Origin: Liolophura sinensis
Lineage: Eukaryota; Mollusca; Polyplacophora; Chitonida; Chitonidae
Assembly (NCBI RefSeq): GCF_032854445.1
Contig: NC_088302.1
Span: forward strand, 53,288,046-53,352,045
Length of the DNA stretch: 64,000 nucleotides
Reading direction: 5' to 3'
This document shows, piece after piece, positions 12,726-25,025 of the stretch. A program made the position numbers and the translations under genes. A model generated the notes under the pieces. That model did no database searches. It worked only from the letters and a program-made list of their open reading frames with translations, and was not told the origin of the DNA. Numbering within the stretch: the stretch's first letter is position 1; each line of letters begins with the position of its first letter.

Positions 12726-13552
12726 TTGTGCGATGTGTTTTTAAGCGTGGACTTGTAATCTTGTGTTTATAGAGCGTAAAAACAAGGTATATTGTTAATC
12801 AGAAATTTAGCTACCTCGAGGCTATTGTTTATGCTCTTTTAAATCACCAGCCACAGGCGTTAGTACTTGGTTAGGTAAGAACATGTCGGCCTGCCTGCAT
12901 AACCAAGTGCTGTAATGGCGCATGTAGGCCCTACGTTTGAAAATAATCTGTCTATGTTAATCACAAATGTAATGACATATGATCACGTATGACGTCATGC
13001 ATCTACCTGTGTTGACGGCTGTAGTCTAAGTTGAGAAAAGAACACCATAAACATTGTCAGTCACCGTGGCGACGGAAGATACAGAGCTGTATATTGTCTG
13101 CTATTTCATATGCTAATGGACGGTGAGCTGCGGAGAGTACAAAATTCGGCGGGTAATTTACCTGTTTACACGTGGATCCTAGGCTTAATATTGCAGAAAG
13201 TAAGCTACCCGTCAATGAAAAGGTTTGACATAAAGTTATGTTGCGTGCAGCCTTTCAAGTTATTCACCACTGCTTCAGTACACTGCTAATAAATCGGGTC
13301 CACACGAGATACCCACTTCTCCAATTAAAGTGTGCCAGGTTTTCTTTTAGCCTCGTTTCGGCGTGGACTGGTTCCATTCAATTTTGCTTTGTAGGCCTCC
13401 ATCCATCGGCATTTAAAAAAGTAGAGCTTTCTGCTACAGTTCTTTATCTACCAGCTCGCAAGTTTATTACCAATCCTGGCAGAGGTGGCCATTTGAAGAT
13501 AAATAAATATTTATGTCATATATGATAATCTTATAATATGTTTGTGTTACAG

Positions 13553-13607
13553 GTGTACCCAGGCCTTGCCGCACTTTGCACAGAGGACTGACTGATTTTA
13601 AGTCAAA
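13553..13607 (+). other. ZCCHC9: ZCCHC9 5' UTR segment after a likely 3' splice site
   Basis: TTTGTGTTACAG ends at 13552, a good 3' splice site in front of the ATG at 13608. I therefore place a 5' UTR intron here; its donor upstream (perhaps near 12785, AACAAGGTATAT) is uncertain. Confidence 0.4.
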
Positions 13608-16600
13608 ATGACTCGTTTTGCTCGAGGTGGTTCAGCCAATAAGAAAAAACCTTATGAAGGTAGCACATGGGAAGATTTGAGCATCAAGAAAAAATTTGGG
13701 CAATCGCATGGTGTGTATGAAACTGAAGAAACAAAAGAAGTGAAGAAATCTAAGAAAGACAATGTTACTGAACCATCACAAAAGGCCACATCTGATGCAC
13801 ATAAGACAAGAACACAGGTTGACAAAGTGCCTAAAGAACTGAAGCACATCTCTAAGGTCAAGAAGAGAGATAAACAACGTTTGAAAGACCGTCAGAGAGA
13901 AAGGCGAAGACAGAGAAGGAAGCAGGAAAGGGATATGGCTAAGGTTTGTAGAGATCATGATTCTAAATGTTTGTTTGTTAGCAGTGTGAGTACTTGGGGT
14001 TAACGTGATGCTTAAAGTGCATTTTCAGTCCTAAGAGAAGCTAGGTGGAAATATTAAAACAATATGAAGTATACCCTAGGGAACAGAGCTGACACCACAA
14101 TTCAGAAAGATTCATGACAAATAACACTTTCACCTGTGTAAGTGAAAAGTCCTCAAAAATAATTTTAGTGCTCAAGTGTGACAGAAGAGGAGTGCTCAGG
14201 TGGGACCAAGGTGGAGTGCTCCAGTGTGGATGAGGTGGAGTGCTCAGGTATGACTGAAGTGGAGTGCTCAGGTATGACTGAAGTGGAGTGCTCAGGTTTG
14301 ACTGAAGAGGAGTGCTCAGATGTGACTGATGTGGTGTGCTTAGGTGTGACTGATGTGGAGTGCTCAGGTTTGACTGAAGTGGAGTGCTCAGGTTTGACTG
14401 AAGTGGAGTGCTCAGATGTGACTGATTTGGAGTGCTTAGGTGTGACCGATGTGGAGTGCTTAGGTGTGACTGATGTGGAGTGCTCAGGGGTGACTGAAGT
14501 GGAGTGCTCAGATGTGACTGATGTGGAGTGCTTAGGTGTGACTGATGTGGAGTGCTCAGCTGTGACTGAAGTGGAGGGCTCGTCAGTGCTCAAGTGTGAC
14601 AAGTGGGGTGCTCAAGTATGACTGAAGTGGAGTGCTCAGGGGTGACTGGAGGGCTCTGGTGTGAAGGACTAGGGGTTGTAGATTGTTAGTGTTTAAATAA
14701 AACAGTTTCTCTCGAACAGCCACAAAAAAGTACTTCAAGTACATTTCTAATGTAAGGTGGCTGTGAAGCTGCATTTTACAAAGTTGGTCAATCTTGTCAT
14801 AAAACTTCATTATTACCTATGGGATGGGTGTCTGTGGCAAAAAGCATTCCATGATCTGTAATTTACTTTGCTCTGTTTGAAGGTGTGTTATAACTGCCGT
14901 GAAGCTGGTCACCACCTGGCAGACTGTCCTCAAATCATGAAGGATCAAGAACAAGGCACTGGTATCTGCTTCAAGTGTGGTTCTACAGAGCATAGCTCAG
15001 GAAAATGCCATGTAAAAGTTGCCCTAGGTACATGATCTAAAATTTGTAAATGATACAGAAAGCTCCACAACATATGTGAAGCATGCATGGAAAAAAAATA
15101 AAAACAAATCACTTGAAAATTATCAATGGATTTTTGATACTCCAGAGATTTAAGTGAGTTATGATGTTGTTTTTGAGGTGAAATAAGTACATGTTTATAT
15201 GTCAACTAATTGTACTGTCATATCACATGCTGTCTGTGAAAAAAGCTCTCATCGTTGCTATAGAAACATTCGTATTATGTGTTAAAATGCAGTAGCATTA
15301 TGATATACATTGGTGACCTGAGAGGATACAAATCATTTGAATATTTTAATTGGTTGTTGTTTTACACCATACCATTTGGCTTGAGACATTTGTCAGTGTA
15401 ATAAAATGCTATATTGATGCATACTGTGCTGATTATTTTAACAGGTGTTTACCCATTTGCCAAGTGTTTTATTTGTGGTGAAAAGGGCCACATCTCAAAG
15501 AAGTGCCCTGATAACCCCAGAGGGTTGTATCCTAAAGGTAGGTCGCAAAGGTTGTCACTGATAATGGGAATGCGTCCATAATATTGCCGTTACAGACGTA
15601 CATGTAATTGCATGTATACAGGGAAGGAAAACATCACAGGAAAAGTTTGACCTCAAGCATGCATTCTCTAAAGGACATATACACCTTAACCTGATACTTC
15701 ACATTTTCTTCAGTTTTTCCCATAATACATTAATCAAAATAAAAAGTTGCCCTGATATGTCGATGAATCATTCAGAATGACTTGAACATGTCACTTGAAA
15801 AAGACTAAACTTTTTTCGATAAATAGGGAGGACATTTGTGGAAATAAAGACATCGCTTACAATTGAACTGAAATGTCAGAAGTGACATTAGGGTAATCAG
15901 TCTTCAGATGATGAACACAAAGATCACCAGTGGAAAAAGAGGTGAAATAATTACATGTGGATTTTCAAACTAGTTTTTAGGACATACAGTAATTCTAATT
16001 TTAGGACTTATCAAACTTTGGGGCTGTACTACCCCCATCCCATATGACTCACGGTGTGTCTGAAAGGCTGCTTATTTTCACACCTAAGAGTTTCTCTCAC
16101 AAGACAGTTTTATAGGTTATTGGATTGTATGTCCTGGGCGCCCACTTAGGTGTATAATAATGATGGTTATATTTGACATTTTACAGTTACTGCTAACATC
16201 CACATATATTGTATGATGTTGAAAGCCTATTGGTTGATATTCACACGAACATTGATAATGCTGTATTATGTCATCTAACTCTGTGAATACTGGTCATATT
16301 GAACTAATGGCTCAAGTGAAGGCTGTGACATCAGTGTGTGTTTTCTCATGATCAGGTGGATGCTGTAAACAGTGTGGATCGGTTGAGCATTTCAGGAGAG
16401 ACTGTCCAGAACTGCAGAAACAGCAAGGTATTACCTTCAAACATCCGATTTCATCTATTATTTCATCGCCACGATATGGCTGAAATATTGCCAATGTGCC
16501 ATAATCATTCATTCATTCTATTATTTCATGTAAATATCATGTTTGTGATGATTTTACTTTGTAATAACAATCAGTACCATGAAAATCCAAAAGAAAAAAA

Positions 16601-18107
16601 AATTAAGAAATAGTCATTCCAAAAACTTTTGATGAAGTCTGTGATTCAGCTGCAGACCATGAACGTTTGTGTGATTCAGCTGCAGACCATGAACGTTTGT
16701 GTGATTCAGCTGCACACCATGAACATTTGTGTGATTCAGCTGCACACCATGAACGTTTGTGTGATTCCGCTGTAGACCATGAACGTTTGTGTGATTCATC
16801 TGCAGAAAATGAACGTTTGTGTGATTCAACTGCAGACTATGAATGTTTGTGTGAGTCAGCTGCCGTCCATGTACATTTGTGTGATTCAGCTGCAGTCCAT
16901 GTCCATTTGTGTGATTCAGCTGCAGTCCATGTACATTTGTGTGATTCAGCTGCAGTTCATGTACATTTGTGTGATTCAACTGCAGACTATGAATGTTTGT
17001 GTGAGTCAGCTGCAGACCATGAACGTTTGTGTGATTCAGCTGCTGTCCATGTACATTTGTGTGCTTCAGCGGCAGTCCATGTACATTTGTGTGCTTCAGC
17101 TGCAGACATGTACATTTGTGTGATTCAGCTGCAGTTCATGTACATTTGTGTGATTCAGGGGCAGTCCATGTACATTTGTGTGATTCAGCTGCAGACCATG
17201 TACATTTGTGTGATTCAGGTGCAGTCCATGTACATTTGTGTGATTCAGCTTCAGTTCATGTCCATTTGTGTGATTCAGCTGCAGACCATGTACATTTGTG
17301 TGATTCAGGTGCAGTTCATGTACATTTGTGTGATTCAGCTACAGTTCATGAATAGTTTTTCGATTCAGCAGCAGTTACTGTACATTTGTGTGGTTCAGCT
17401 GCAATTCATGAATATTTGTGTGATTCAGCTGCAGTCCATGTACAGTTGTGTGATTCAGCTGCCGTCCATGTACATTTGTGTGATTCAGCTGCAGTTCCTG
17501 TACAGTTGTGTGATTCAGCTGCCGTCCATGTGCATTTGTGTGATTCAGCTGCAGTCCATGTGCATTTGTGTGATTCAGCTGCAGACCGTGTACATTTGTG
17601 TGATTCAGGTGCAGTTCATGTACATTTGTGTGATTCAGCTACAGTTCATGAACATTTGTGTGATTCAGCTTCAGTTCATGTACATTTGTGTGATTCAGTT
17701 GCAGTTCATGTACATTGGGTGATTCAACTGCAGACTATGAATGTTTGTGTGAGTCAGCTGCCGTCCATGTACATTTGTGTGATTCAGGTGCAGTCCATGA
17801 AAATTTGTGTCATTCAGCTGCAGTTCATGTACATTTGTGTGATTCAGTTGCCGTCCATGTACATTTGTGTCATTCAGCTGCCATCCACATAAAATTGTGT
17901 GATTCAGCTGCAGTTCATGTGCATTTGTGTGATTCAGCTGCAGTCCATGTACATTTGTGTGATTCAGCTGTGGTTGTTGTTGTTGCAGGTATTCAAGACG
18001 TTACCCTGGAGACGATCAGCAGCTGTCAGAGCGCTGACTCACACGCTGAACCAACACAGGAATATTTACCCGTCAGCAAGAAAAAGAAAAAAGTGGTCAA
18101 TTTCTGA
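13608..18107 (+). CDS. ZCCHC9: Zinc finger CCHC domain-containing protein 9 (ZCCHC9), five coding exons
   Basis: Exons: 13608-13943, 14883-15027, 15445-15537, 16356-16427, 17989-18107. Phases join without conflict (765 nt, 254 aa plus stop; human is about 271 aa). The start ATG has context TCAAAATGA and opens MTRFARGG. Residues 1-112 are a Lys/Arg-rich, probably disordered and nuclear region ending in a dense basic stretch. Four CX2CX4HX4C zinc knuckles follow: C114-C127 (CYNCREAGHHLADC), C141-C154, C168-C181 and C195-C208; the fourth has the family's CGSVEH signature. The protein ends KKVVNF, as in vertebrates. The family is nucleolar/nuclear, binds nucleic acid through the knuckles and has been linked to damping of MAPK-dependent transcription in mammals. 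Odd: the last exon is short and lacks the conserved segment between knuckle 4 and the terminus. Introns 1 and 4 contain minisatellites; the intron 4 array runs almost to the last 3' splice site. The exon 1 donor (AAG/gtttgt) is weak. Confidence 0.93.
14168..14640. repeat. 24-bp minisatellite in ZCCHC9 intron 1
   Basis: About 19 copies of a unit near GAAGTGGAGTGCTCAGGT plus TTGACT (24 bp). Because 24 is a multiple of three, both strands have an open frame of about 145 codons with an 8-residue periodicity (VECSGVTE on plus, HSTSVTPE on minus). The array lies between two well-supported coding exons, so it is intronic. Each unit contains GTGCTCAGGTGTG or a variant, an AG/GT word resembling a splice junction. 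Confidence 0.93.
16462..16512 (+). mobile_element. SINE 3' tail fragment, second family
   Basis: CACGATATGGCTGAAATATTG followed by an ATTCATTCATTC tail resembles the 3' end of common molluscan SINEs (from memory). An inverse copy of the same tail lies at 22683-22735. The tRNA-like head is absent. It sits in ZCCHC9 intron 4. Confidence 0.5.
16626..17975. repeat. 30-bp minisatellite in ZCCHC9 intron 4
   Basis: About 45 copies of a 30-bp unit close to CTGCAGTCCATGTACATTTG plus TGTGATTCAG. The array ends 13 bp before the final 3' splice site at 17988. Each copy contains TTTGTGTGATTCAG, a fair imitation of a 3' splice site (T-rich run plus CAG). Copies also carry PvuII/PstI words (CAGCTGCAG). A one-base shift near 17106 changes the frame of the repeats. 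Long open frames up to 351 codons arise because 30 is a multiple of three; the peptide repeats (CVIQLQSMYI) are not taken as protein. Confidence 0.95.
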
Positions 18108-18157
18108 ATTTTTCCTGCACTTATGAATTTAAATTTATCAGATGTAAGAAAGTATCA

Positions 18158-18163
18158 AATAAA
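18158..18163 (+). terminator. Polyadenylation signal of ZCCHC9
   Basis: AATAAA 51 bp after the stop codon, followed by a T/G-rich stretch (TTTTTGTCTTCTGTTGCTTTGG) at 18181-18203. A very short 3' UTR is implied. Confidence 0.7.
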
Positions 18164-18589
18164 TTTTGAAATGTATCTTGATTTTTGTCTTCTGTTGCTT
18201 TGGAGTTAAAGGTGAATTGCAGTTGTTTCAAATTTGTCCACACTGAAGAAAACAAGCTGTATATAGCATTTTGAGCAATTCATACTTTCAAGATTTGTGC
18301 AGTTTTTTTCAGGCCAAACACAATCCATGAATTGTATGCACATCTACAAAAGAACAGAAAAATTTAAGAGAATCATCACCTTGTTTTCGCTCTGCTAACT
18401 TTCAGTTTCAGACCCAAAACCATTGCTGTTCACTGTTAGAATCTTTTTCGACAAGCTAGGGTCAGCTAAAATCTGGTGGCGTGCTGTCTCGTTTCAGTCT
18501 CCATTCATCAGGGTAGCCTCGTGCTGTCAGCTGGGTGGGTTCGTTTTGTCACTGGTGTGAGCTAGGTGGGATCATGTTGTCACAGGTGT

Positions 18590-19410
18590 TATTAGCAGTG
18601 TCAGCATGTTGGGGTGGTGATGTTACAGATGTCAGCAAGGTGGGACTGTGATGTTACAGATGTCAGCAAGGTGGGACTGTGATGTTACAGATGTCAGCAA
18701 GGCAGGACTGTGATGTTACAGATGTCAGCAAGGTGGGACTGTGATGTTACAGATGTCAGCAAGGTGGGACTGTGATGTTACATATGTCAGCAAGGCGGGA
18801 CTGTGATGTTACAGATGTCAGCTACGCAGAACTGTTATGATACAAGTGTCTGCAGTGGAACTACGATGTTACAGGTCTAGCTTGGGTAAGATGGGTCCGT
18901 GATGTTACAGGTATCGGCAATGCGGAACAGCGATGTTACAGCTCTTAGCTGGGTGGGACTGCAGTGTTACAGGTGTCAGGAAGGTGGGACTGTGATGTTA
19001 CAGATGTCAGCAAGGCGGGACTGTGATGTTACAGATGTCAGCTACGCAGAACTGTTATGATACAAGTGTCTGCAGTGGAACTACGATGTTACAGGTCTAG
19101 CTTGGGTAAGATGGGTCCGTGATGTTACAGGTATCAGCAATGCGGAACAGCGATGTTACAGCTCTTAGCTGGGTGGGACTGCAGTGTTACAGGTGTCAGG
19201 AAGGTGGGACTGATGTTACAGGTGTCAGGTGTGACTGCAGTGTTACAGGTGTCAGAAAAGTGTGACTGCAGTATTACAGGTGTCGGCAATGTGGGATTGT
19301 GACGATACAGGTGTCAGCTAAGTGTAGGTGTGACTGTAGTGTTATACAGTTGCCAGCAAGGTGTGACTGCAGTGTTACAAGTGTGAGCAATGTGGGACTT
19401 CGGTGTTATA
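18590..19410. repeat. 31-bp minisatellite with a 220-bp higher-order duplication
   Basis: Basic unit near GATGTTACAGATGTCAGCAA plus GGTGGGACTGT (31 bp). A composite block that starts GCTACGCAGAACTG occurs at 18821 and again at 19041, 220 bp apart and almost unchanged. The array becomes irregular after 19200. It lies just downstream of ZCCHC9, between convergent genes. Confidence 0.9.
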
Positions 19411-19989
19411 GACGTGAAGGAGGTAAGACTGGTGTGGAACATTGTGTTACATATTTGTCGGTGAGGTGTGATGGTTTTTTCCACCCCTGGTTTTCTCCAA
19501 ACAAAAACTGGACTCGGTGGCAAGAAAGATAAATATTCTCAATAATACATAGTAATACACCAATTAAACAAGTAAGACCAAATAGAGACAAGGAACATGT
19601 GACATTAAATAACCAGAAGGTAGGATTCCCTATTTTCTCCGGTTAGTGAACTAGTGGAAATTTACTATAGCAGCGAGATTTGACGAGCCATCAGAAGACA
19701 GCTAATTTCCCCTGGGCTAAGCTCAACAGATGTCATCTGCGGCACACACAGGAGTAAGGCGTGGTACAATACTGTGTACCAACCCAGCAAAAATTGCTAT
19801 GTATGAAAGCATGATGAGGCATGTTAACAAATCTAAGCTAGATCAGCACAGATGGTTTACAGGTATAAACCCAGGCAGCACTGCTCAAAAAGTGTAAACC
19901 TGGGACAGTAGCCTGCATGGTACATGTATGTCAGCTTTCGGAGATCAGCATATACAACAACCATTCAACTAGCTGCAACTTTAATGAGT

Positions 19990-20275
19990 CTCCATTCTAT
20001 GTTTACAAGGCAATATCACAGTTGATCTGATGCAACATTAGCCTATTATTATAGCCATCCACGCACGGATTCGATCATGCCCACAAAATTTCATGAAAAT
20101 CCATTCATAACTGTAGGCCGAGAGTCGCCATCTACGTCCCCATTCTATGTTTAAAAAGCAATTACCCTGCAAATAACTAATACGACACAACCCAAATTGC
20201 AAACACCTAACTTCACACGGCCTCTGTCATGCCTTCATTTTACGAAAATCAAATCCAAACTGTAGGAGATGTGTT
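19990..20275. repeat. Two diverged tandem copies of a ~145-bp sequence
   Basis: CCATTCTATGTTTA occurs at about 19991 and 20139. About 100 bp after each occurrence comes a similar segment (AAAATCCATTCATAACTGTAGG near 20097, and a diverged version near 20245). This looks like a diverged tandem duplication of a transposon fragment; family unknown. An open frame of 115 codons starting at 20229 overlaps the second copy and is not credible as a gene. Confidence 0.55.
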
Positions 20276-21396
20276 GACAAGGAAATTAGTAGTGACAAGT
20301 GAAGAAGTAGTCAATCTCACCTTGAACTTGATTAACTCATTAAGCGAATGGCTCAAGCGAAAGGGCATCGAAAGTCTGAGAGGTCAACCAGCGTTCAGAG
20401 CTCTTATTGTAGCTACAACACACCTGATTGGTAGATACAACAGCTTCCATTTTGCAAAACTGGCTATCGTATATCATCTCTTACATTGTATAACAGCACA
20501 ATTCCAATTAATTGCATCATTTTTTTATTGGGATACATTTATCATTCCATTTGGGATTCAAGTTAACATGGTATAGACGTATGAAAACATTCGTATGCTA
20601 AAAATATGGACATTTATAAACAAATTAAAGCAATTTAATATGGTTAATGTAGATATCATGCTAAATAAAGTTAATACTTGATGGTTGTGAATGGGGTTTG
20701 ACAATGAAATGGAAAGGTGGTATCTGCAGGTCAGAGACCAGTCTCTCTTATGCATTAATCAGTATGATACCTTATTCAGGATTCACATATTAGAAAGCTA
20801 AAGTTTAATCTTTCCTTATTACACATATACCGACACTGTATTGGTAATGGTAGGCTTACCCTTATTCACCAAATATACATGTACAAGCATATGTTCCCAG
20901 GGCTAACTTTAAAATGGCAAAATAAAGACACCAACTCATCAGACAATAAATCCAGGTATGATGATCATCAAAGTGGGTTAGGTGCATTCCACCTCGTCAA
21001 GTACAGTACTAAAATCCTCATTTAGGTCATGAACTTTTAGTCATTACGCAGCTGGTAAAACAATTTGCAGACTTGAAGCACATGGATGTTTTATTGGAGT
21101 TCATGTTCCCCTTCTTGTCTATGTACTCTTTGTAACAAGATAGGGGCTTTGAATTATAGTGGTATGTGACAAAATGAATACATGTACAGGTATAAACTAA
21201 GTGAAGACAAAGTGAAAACAAACAAATGACCCAACATGCATGAAAGACTTGTAGTGTTACTTTAATCTAAAAATTGAGTATATTCCTTTCAAGAAAATTA
21301 AGCAAAAAACAGGTGGTTCAAAGTTGTTGCTTTTTGAGACAGTATTTTCCAGTCTTTTCTATAGTGGTCCACTTTGATAACGAATTACTAATTAAT

Positions 21397-21400
<4 letters not shown>

Positions 21401-21446
<46 letters not shown>
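21401..21446. repeat. (TG)n microsatellite
   Basis: About 22 TG dinucleotides. Confidence 0.95.
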
Positions 21447-21448
<2 letters not shown>

Positions 21449-22618
21449 GTGTAGGTCTACATTATATTTTCTAACAAATAACTCTAAAACTAAGTAACAA
21501 GAACGCCGGTCAACAGCTTAGTGCAGCCTTTCAAAAGACATCCCTTGATTAGTTTGTGTTAAATTATACATTCAATGGTCAGAGAAATAAGGTTGTTAAT
21601 ATCTAAAAAATACACTCTGGACTGAACTACTGTCATAAATTAACCCATAATGGAATGTGATGAAACCCAGTCTTACAGATGACCATAATTTTTGCTTTAT
21701 ATTACTTTTCTCCATCTTTTCCAAATAAAAGTACAGTTTTAAGCCTTACTGAGAAGACTGATAATCATTAATATCTTGACATCAGTTTAACTTTTTGGTC
21801 TCTTTTGTAGCTTTCTCTTCCTATGACTTACATGTACAAAATATCAAAATATTTTACACAAGTGAAAACTTCAATTCAGTTAAACAAAGCACCAAATTTA
21901 ATTTCCTTTTACATTGTGATTATTATTTAAGAAAGACTACAATAACCCCAACGTGTATTCTAAATTTTCAATGTATCATTTGGCAGTATCATTTAGAATT
22001 AAAAGCCAGGTTAAGAAATAAACCTAAAATTCACAACTGGGCTAAAAAAAAACACATCGTCAACATTTTTGTTTTAATATCCAATCAACATTTTGCCTTT
22101 TAAATGAAATAAAAACAGAGGCCTATAAACCAAACCAACAGAGAGATCCTGTTCTGCACACATTTATGCTTATCACATGTACCAGTACTCTATAAACAAG
22201 GGGAAATTACCTTGGGGAGACACCAATGTAACACAGAATTTAGCAAAAGCAAAATGACAACATAACATAGTGTTGCAAAATATATAATGCAATATTTACA
22301 TACAAATTCTATACAGGAGAACAAAAATGGTTATCCTACAAGCACATTGTACATGCAATTATACATGCAGCACTTTCTCTGCTTTCTAGAATAAGAGTTC
22401 AACTCTAAAATGTTTACGATTGTGAAGAACACTTTCTCTTGCCGCCTCTCATGATTCTAATCCAGGCCACGATTTGTTAACATGGGTACTGTGCAGCAGT
22501 ATTTAGTATCAGTGGAGAATAATATATGCAGAGCAGACCACAGTGTCTCCAGCCAATCAGATGTACATTACAACTTCATTAAGTTAGCAGGCGTCTGATA
22601 ATGATGTATAAATACATA

Positions 22619-22650
22619 CCTATATATATATATATATATATATACATATA
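22619..22650. repeat. (TA)n microsatellite
   Basis: Short TA run with one CA interruption. Confidence 0.9.
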
Positions 22651-22682
22651 GAAATATGTCCATTAGTTGGGTTCCAGAATTT

Positions 22683-22735
22683 AAATGAATGATTATGGCT
22701 TAACGCCACATCTGCAATTTTTCATCCATATCATG
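22683..22735 (-). mobile_element. SINE 3' tail fragment, second family
   Basis: Minus-strand reading gives CCATGATATGGATGAAAAATTG, then GATGTGGCGTTAAGCC and an ATCATTCATT tail. This is the inverse of the fragment at 16462-16512. Confidence 0.5.
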
Positions 22736-23334
22736 GACAGTCCAGGGTTCTAATCCAGGCTCCTGACATCTGCCACATATGTATTAGATTGGTTATGCCT
22801 TAGACCGAAAAAGTACAATATTGTATAAATGCCTTCTAGATTTTGCTTTGTCTTGGTAGAAAGTGATAGAATTTCTGCAGGATAAAACTCATGTGCATGT
22901 ATTCATTGCAAAGCCCTGAACATAAATTTTGTACAAAATTACATGACTGACAACTGAGTCCATTTTAATAACATGCAAGTGCGACTTTGTCTTCCATGAA
23001 TTTCATGCCACAGCTGCACATTACTAAACAAAACCGTTGGATGTACATCTTGTGTAAAGAAGTTCACTTTGAGAGAAACAACGAACACATGTACATTCAC
23101 AGCAGGTCCTTGTTTTGGCAAGAAAAATATCATGAGGCAAGAATTTATGTTAAGTAGCCTTCAGATCCGCACAATTGACACCAGACTAATTAAACAATTA
23201 ACAAATTACATAGCAAAGACAAGAGTAAGTTTCAGAGGAGCTCAGGCCTATGCAAAACAAATCCTACATAAATACATGCAACCAGAACATCATGGCACAT
23301 TTTGTCTACTCTGAAGTGAGTGTGTGAATATTGC

Positions 23335-23530
23335 AGAAAGTGTTAAGGTGTTCATTTGGGTTATCGCACACAGCAATTATAAGGTGTTCACTTGGGTTAT
23401 CGCACACAGTAATTATAAGGTGTTCATTTGGGTTAGCGCACACAGTAATTATAAGGTGTTCATTTGGGTTATCGCACACAGTAATTATAAGGTGTTCATT
23501 TGGGTTATCTCACACAGTAATTGCACCCAA
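23335..23530. repeat. 36-bp minisatellite (about 5 copies)
   Basis: Unit near AAGGTGTTCATTTGGGTTAT plus CGCACACAGTAATTAT. Copies are almost identical. A 12-residue periodic frame (KVFIWVIAHSNY) results from 36 being a multiple of three. Confidence 0.93.
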
Positions 23531-25025
23531 ATGTGATGGGAACCAAGTTAAGACAAGACATGGCTGGGAGCTAGTCTACACATATCACTGCTCGTTTCTT
23601 ATTTTTTTTTATATGCAATTTGCATAGTGTGTGATGATTTTAGCTCAGATTGCCGTATAAGTTGAGTGATTATACATGTACATGAAGAATGCCGCTATTT
23701 CAAAATATTAAACCTTCCTTTTACCTCGTGGATCTCAAAGATAACAACTGTTTGTGTCAACAGAAACTTGAATTGTTGGTTTCCACTAAATCTTAATTTT
23801 ATTTGTCATCTTCAGGATACGTGCACACATCGGATCCTAATTCTCAAAATGTGCCAAACTTTTCAACCATGGCTTAACATTTCCTCATAAACAAAACCTT
23901 GTATTAAAATCTGACGTTTGACCAACGAAGATGTAATAGATGTAATAATGTGTGCTATACTATTTAGTATAACTGATTGCAGATGTATAATAAAAAAAAG
24001 CAGTTTTTTACAATTAGTGAAAATAAATATAATAGTCAGAAGTATGGACCTTGAGAATTTGGAGCTATGGTGAGAAAATAGGAACAACTGGAAGCTGCAT
24101 TTTACATATTCCAGTATTACTTTTGTATCTACAAAATTATCTAAATCTTTCATACTTAGTAGATATTAAAGCCTCACAACGGAGCTTTCTCCCTCAATGA
24201 TGAGGAGCTGCAGCGGACTCAAACTATAATGTCTAAAATCTTTCCAGTCCACCAGCTGGCCAAGTCTAACTGGACTCCACCCAAGTTTCACGATAACCAG
24301 ACTTTGATAGTCATTACCTGCTTAAACAAACAAAACGAAAAAAGCAGTGGCAAATGAGATATGCCTACCGTGACATACATGTAGGCCTATAGGATTGGAT
24401 TTGACTAGATATTCACAGCAAATAATGTCATTTCTCTTGCCCACACTGACATTGGTCAACAACATCATGCCTATGCACAATAACAAGATAAACTACTGGT
24501 CAGTGTACAAGCACTTACTGGACTGTGTGACCTCTGATCCAACAGAACTGACCAGCAGATCTTGCCACATGGTCTCTTGTCCAGTTCATGTGACTTCTGC
24601 TCAGGTAGGACTGACCAACAGAATTGTTCACATGACCTTTGACCAGGAAGAAGACACCACCATATTTGGCTTATTTCCAGAACATTTTAACCCTTTTCCT
24701 CTTCATGAAATGTAAAGCACAAACTACATGACATGATGTAACATGAGTGATATACATGAATTTGATGCACACAATTCCCATGGTATTAAACAATATTTAG
24801 AGATTCTATTGGTGCTGTAAAACAGCCGCCTTACACCACATTTATGAGTATAAAATATTGGTATTTGCGTAAAAATAAGTATGTATGAAGATGAAAATGG
24901 CATCCCACCCACAGAAAGCATCCTGCCATGCCGGGCAACAGCCTTCTGCAAGAAGAAATTGTAAGATGTTGGGTTGAGCCACTCAATGTAAAACGGAAAC
25001 TCATTGGTCATTAGTGCCAAATTCA

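Larger units (their letters stand above)
19411..25025. other. Intergenic / SHC 3' flank between convergent genes
   Basis: No further gene recognised. The part next to 25025 should contain the SHC 3' UTR (minus strand). Several TTTATT words (minus-strand AATAAA) occur, for example near 21090, but I cannot choose among them. Small repeats inside are listed separately. Confidence 0.45.

Noticed and set aside
14165-14621. Octapeptide-repeat proteins on both strands
   Set aside because: The 24-bp intronic array gives open frames on both strands; real exons on each side show that it is intronic.
16667-17722. A 351-codon open frame on plus
   Set aside because: It is a by-product of a 30-bp tandem repeat in ZCCHC9 intron 4. 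A longer splice form is kept as a finding, but the frame itself is not a gene.
20229-20576. A 115-codon open frame
   Set aside because: It begins inside a diverged tandem duplicate of a likely transposon fragment and has no recognisable domain or splice context.
24395-24715. A 106-codon open frame on plus near the SHC 3' end
   Set aside because: It probably overlaps the SHC 3' UTR on the other strand; no domain, and an internal short repeat explains its regularity.
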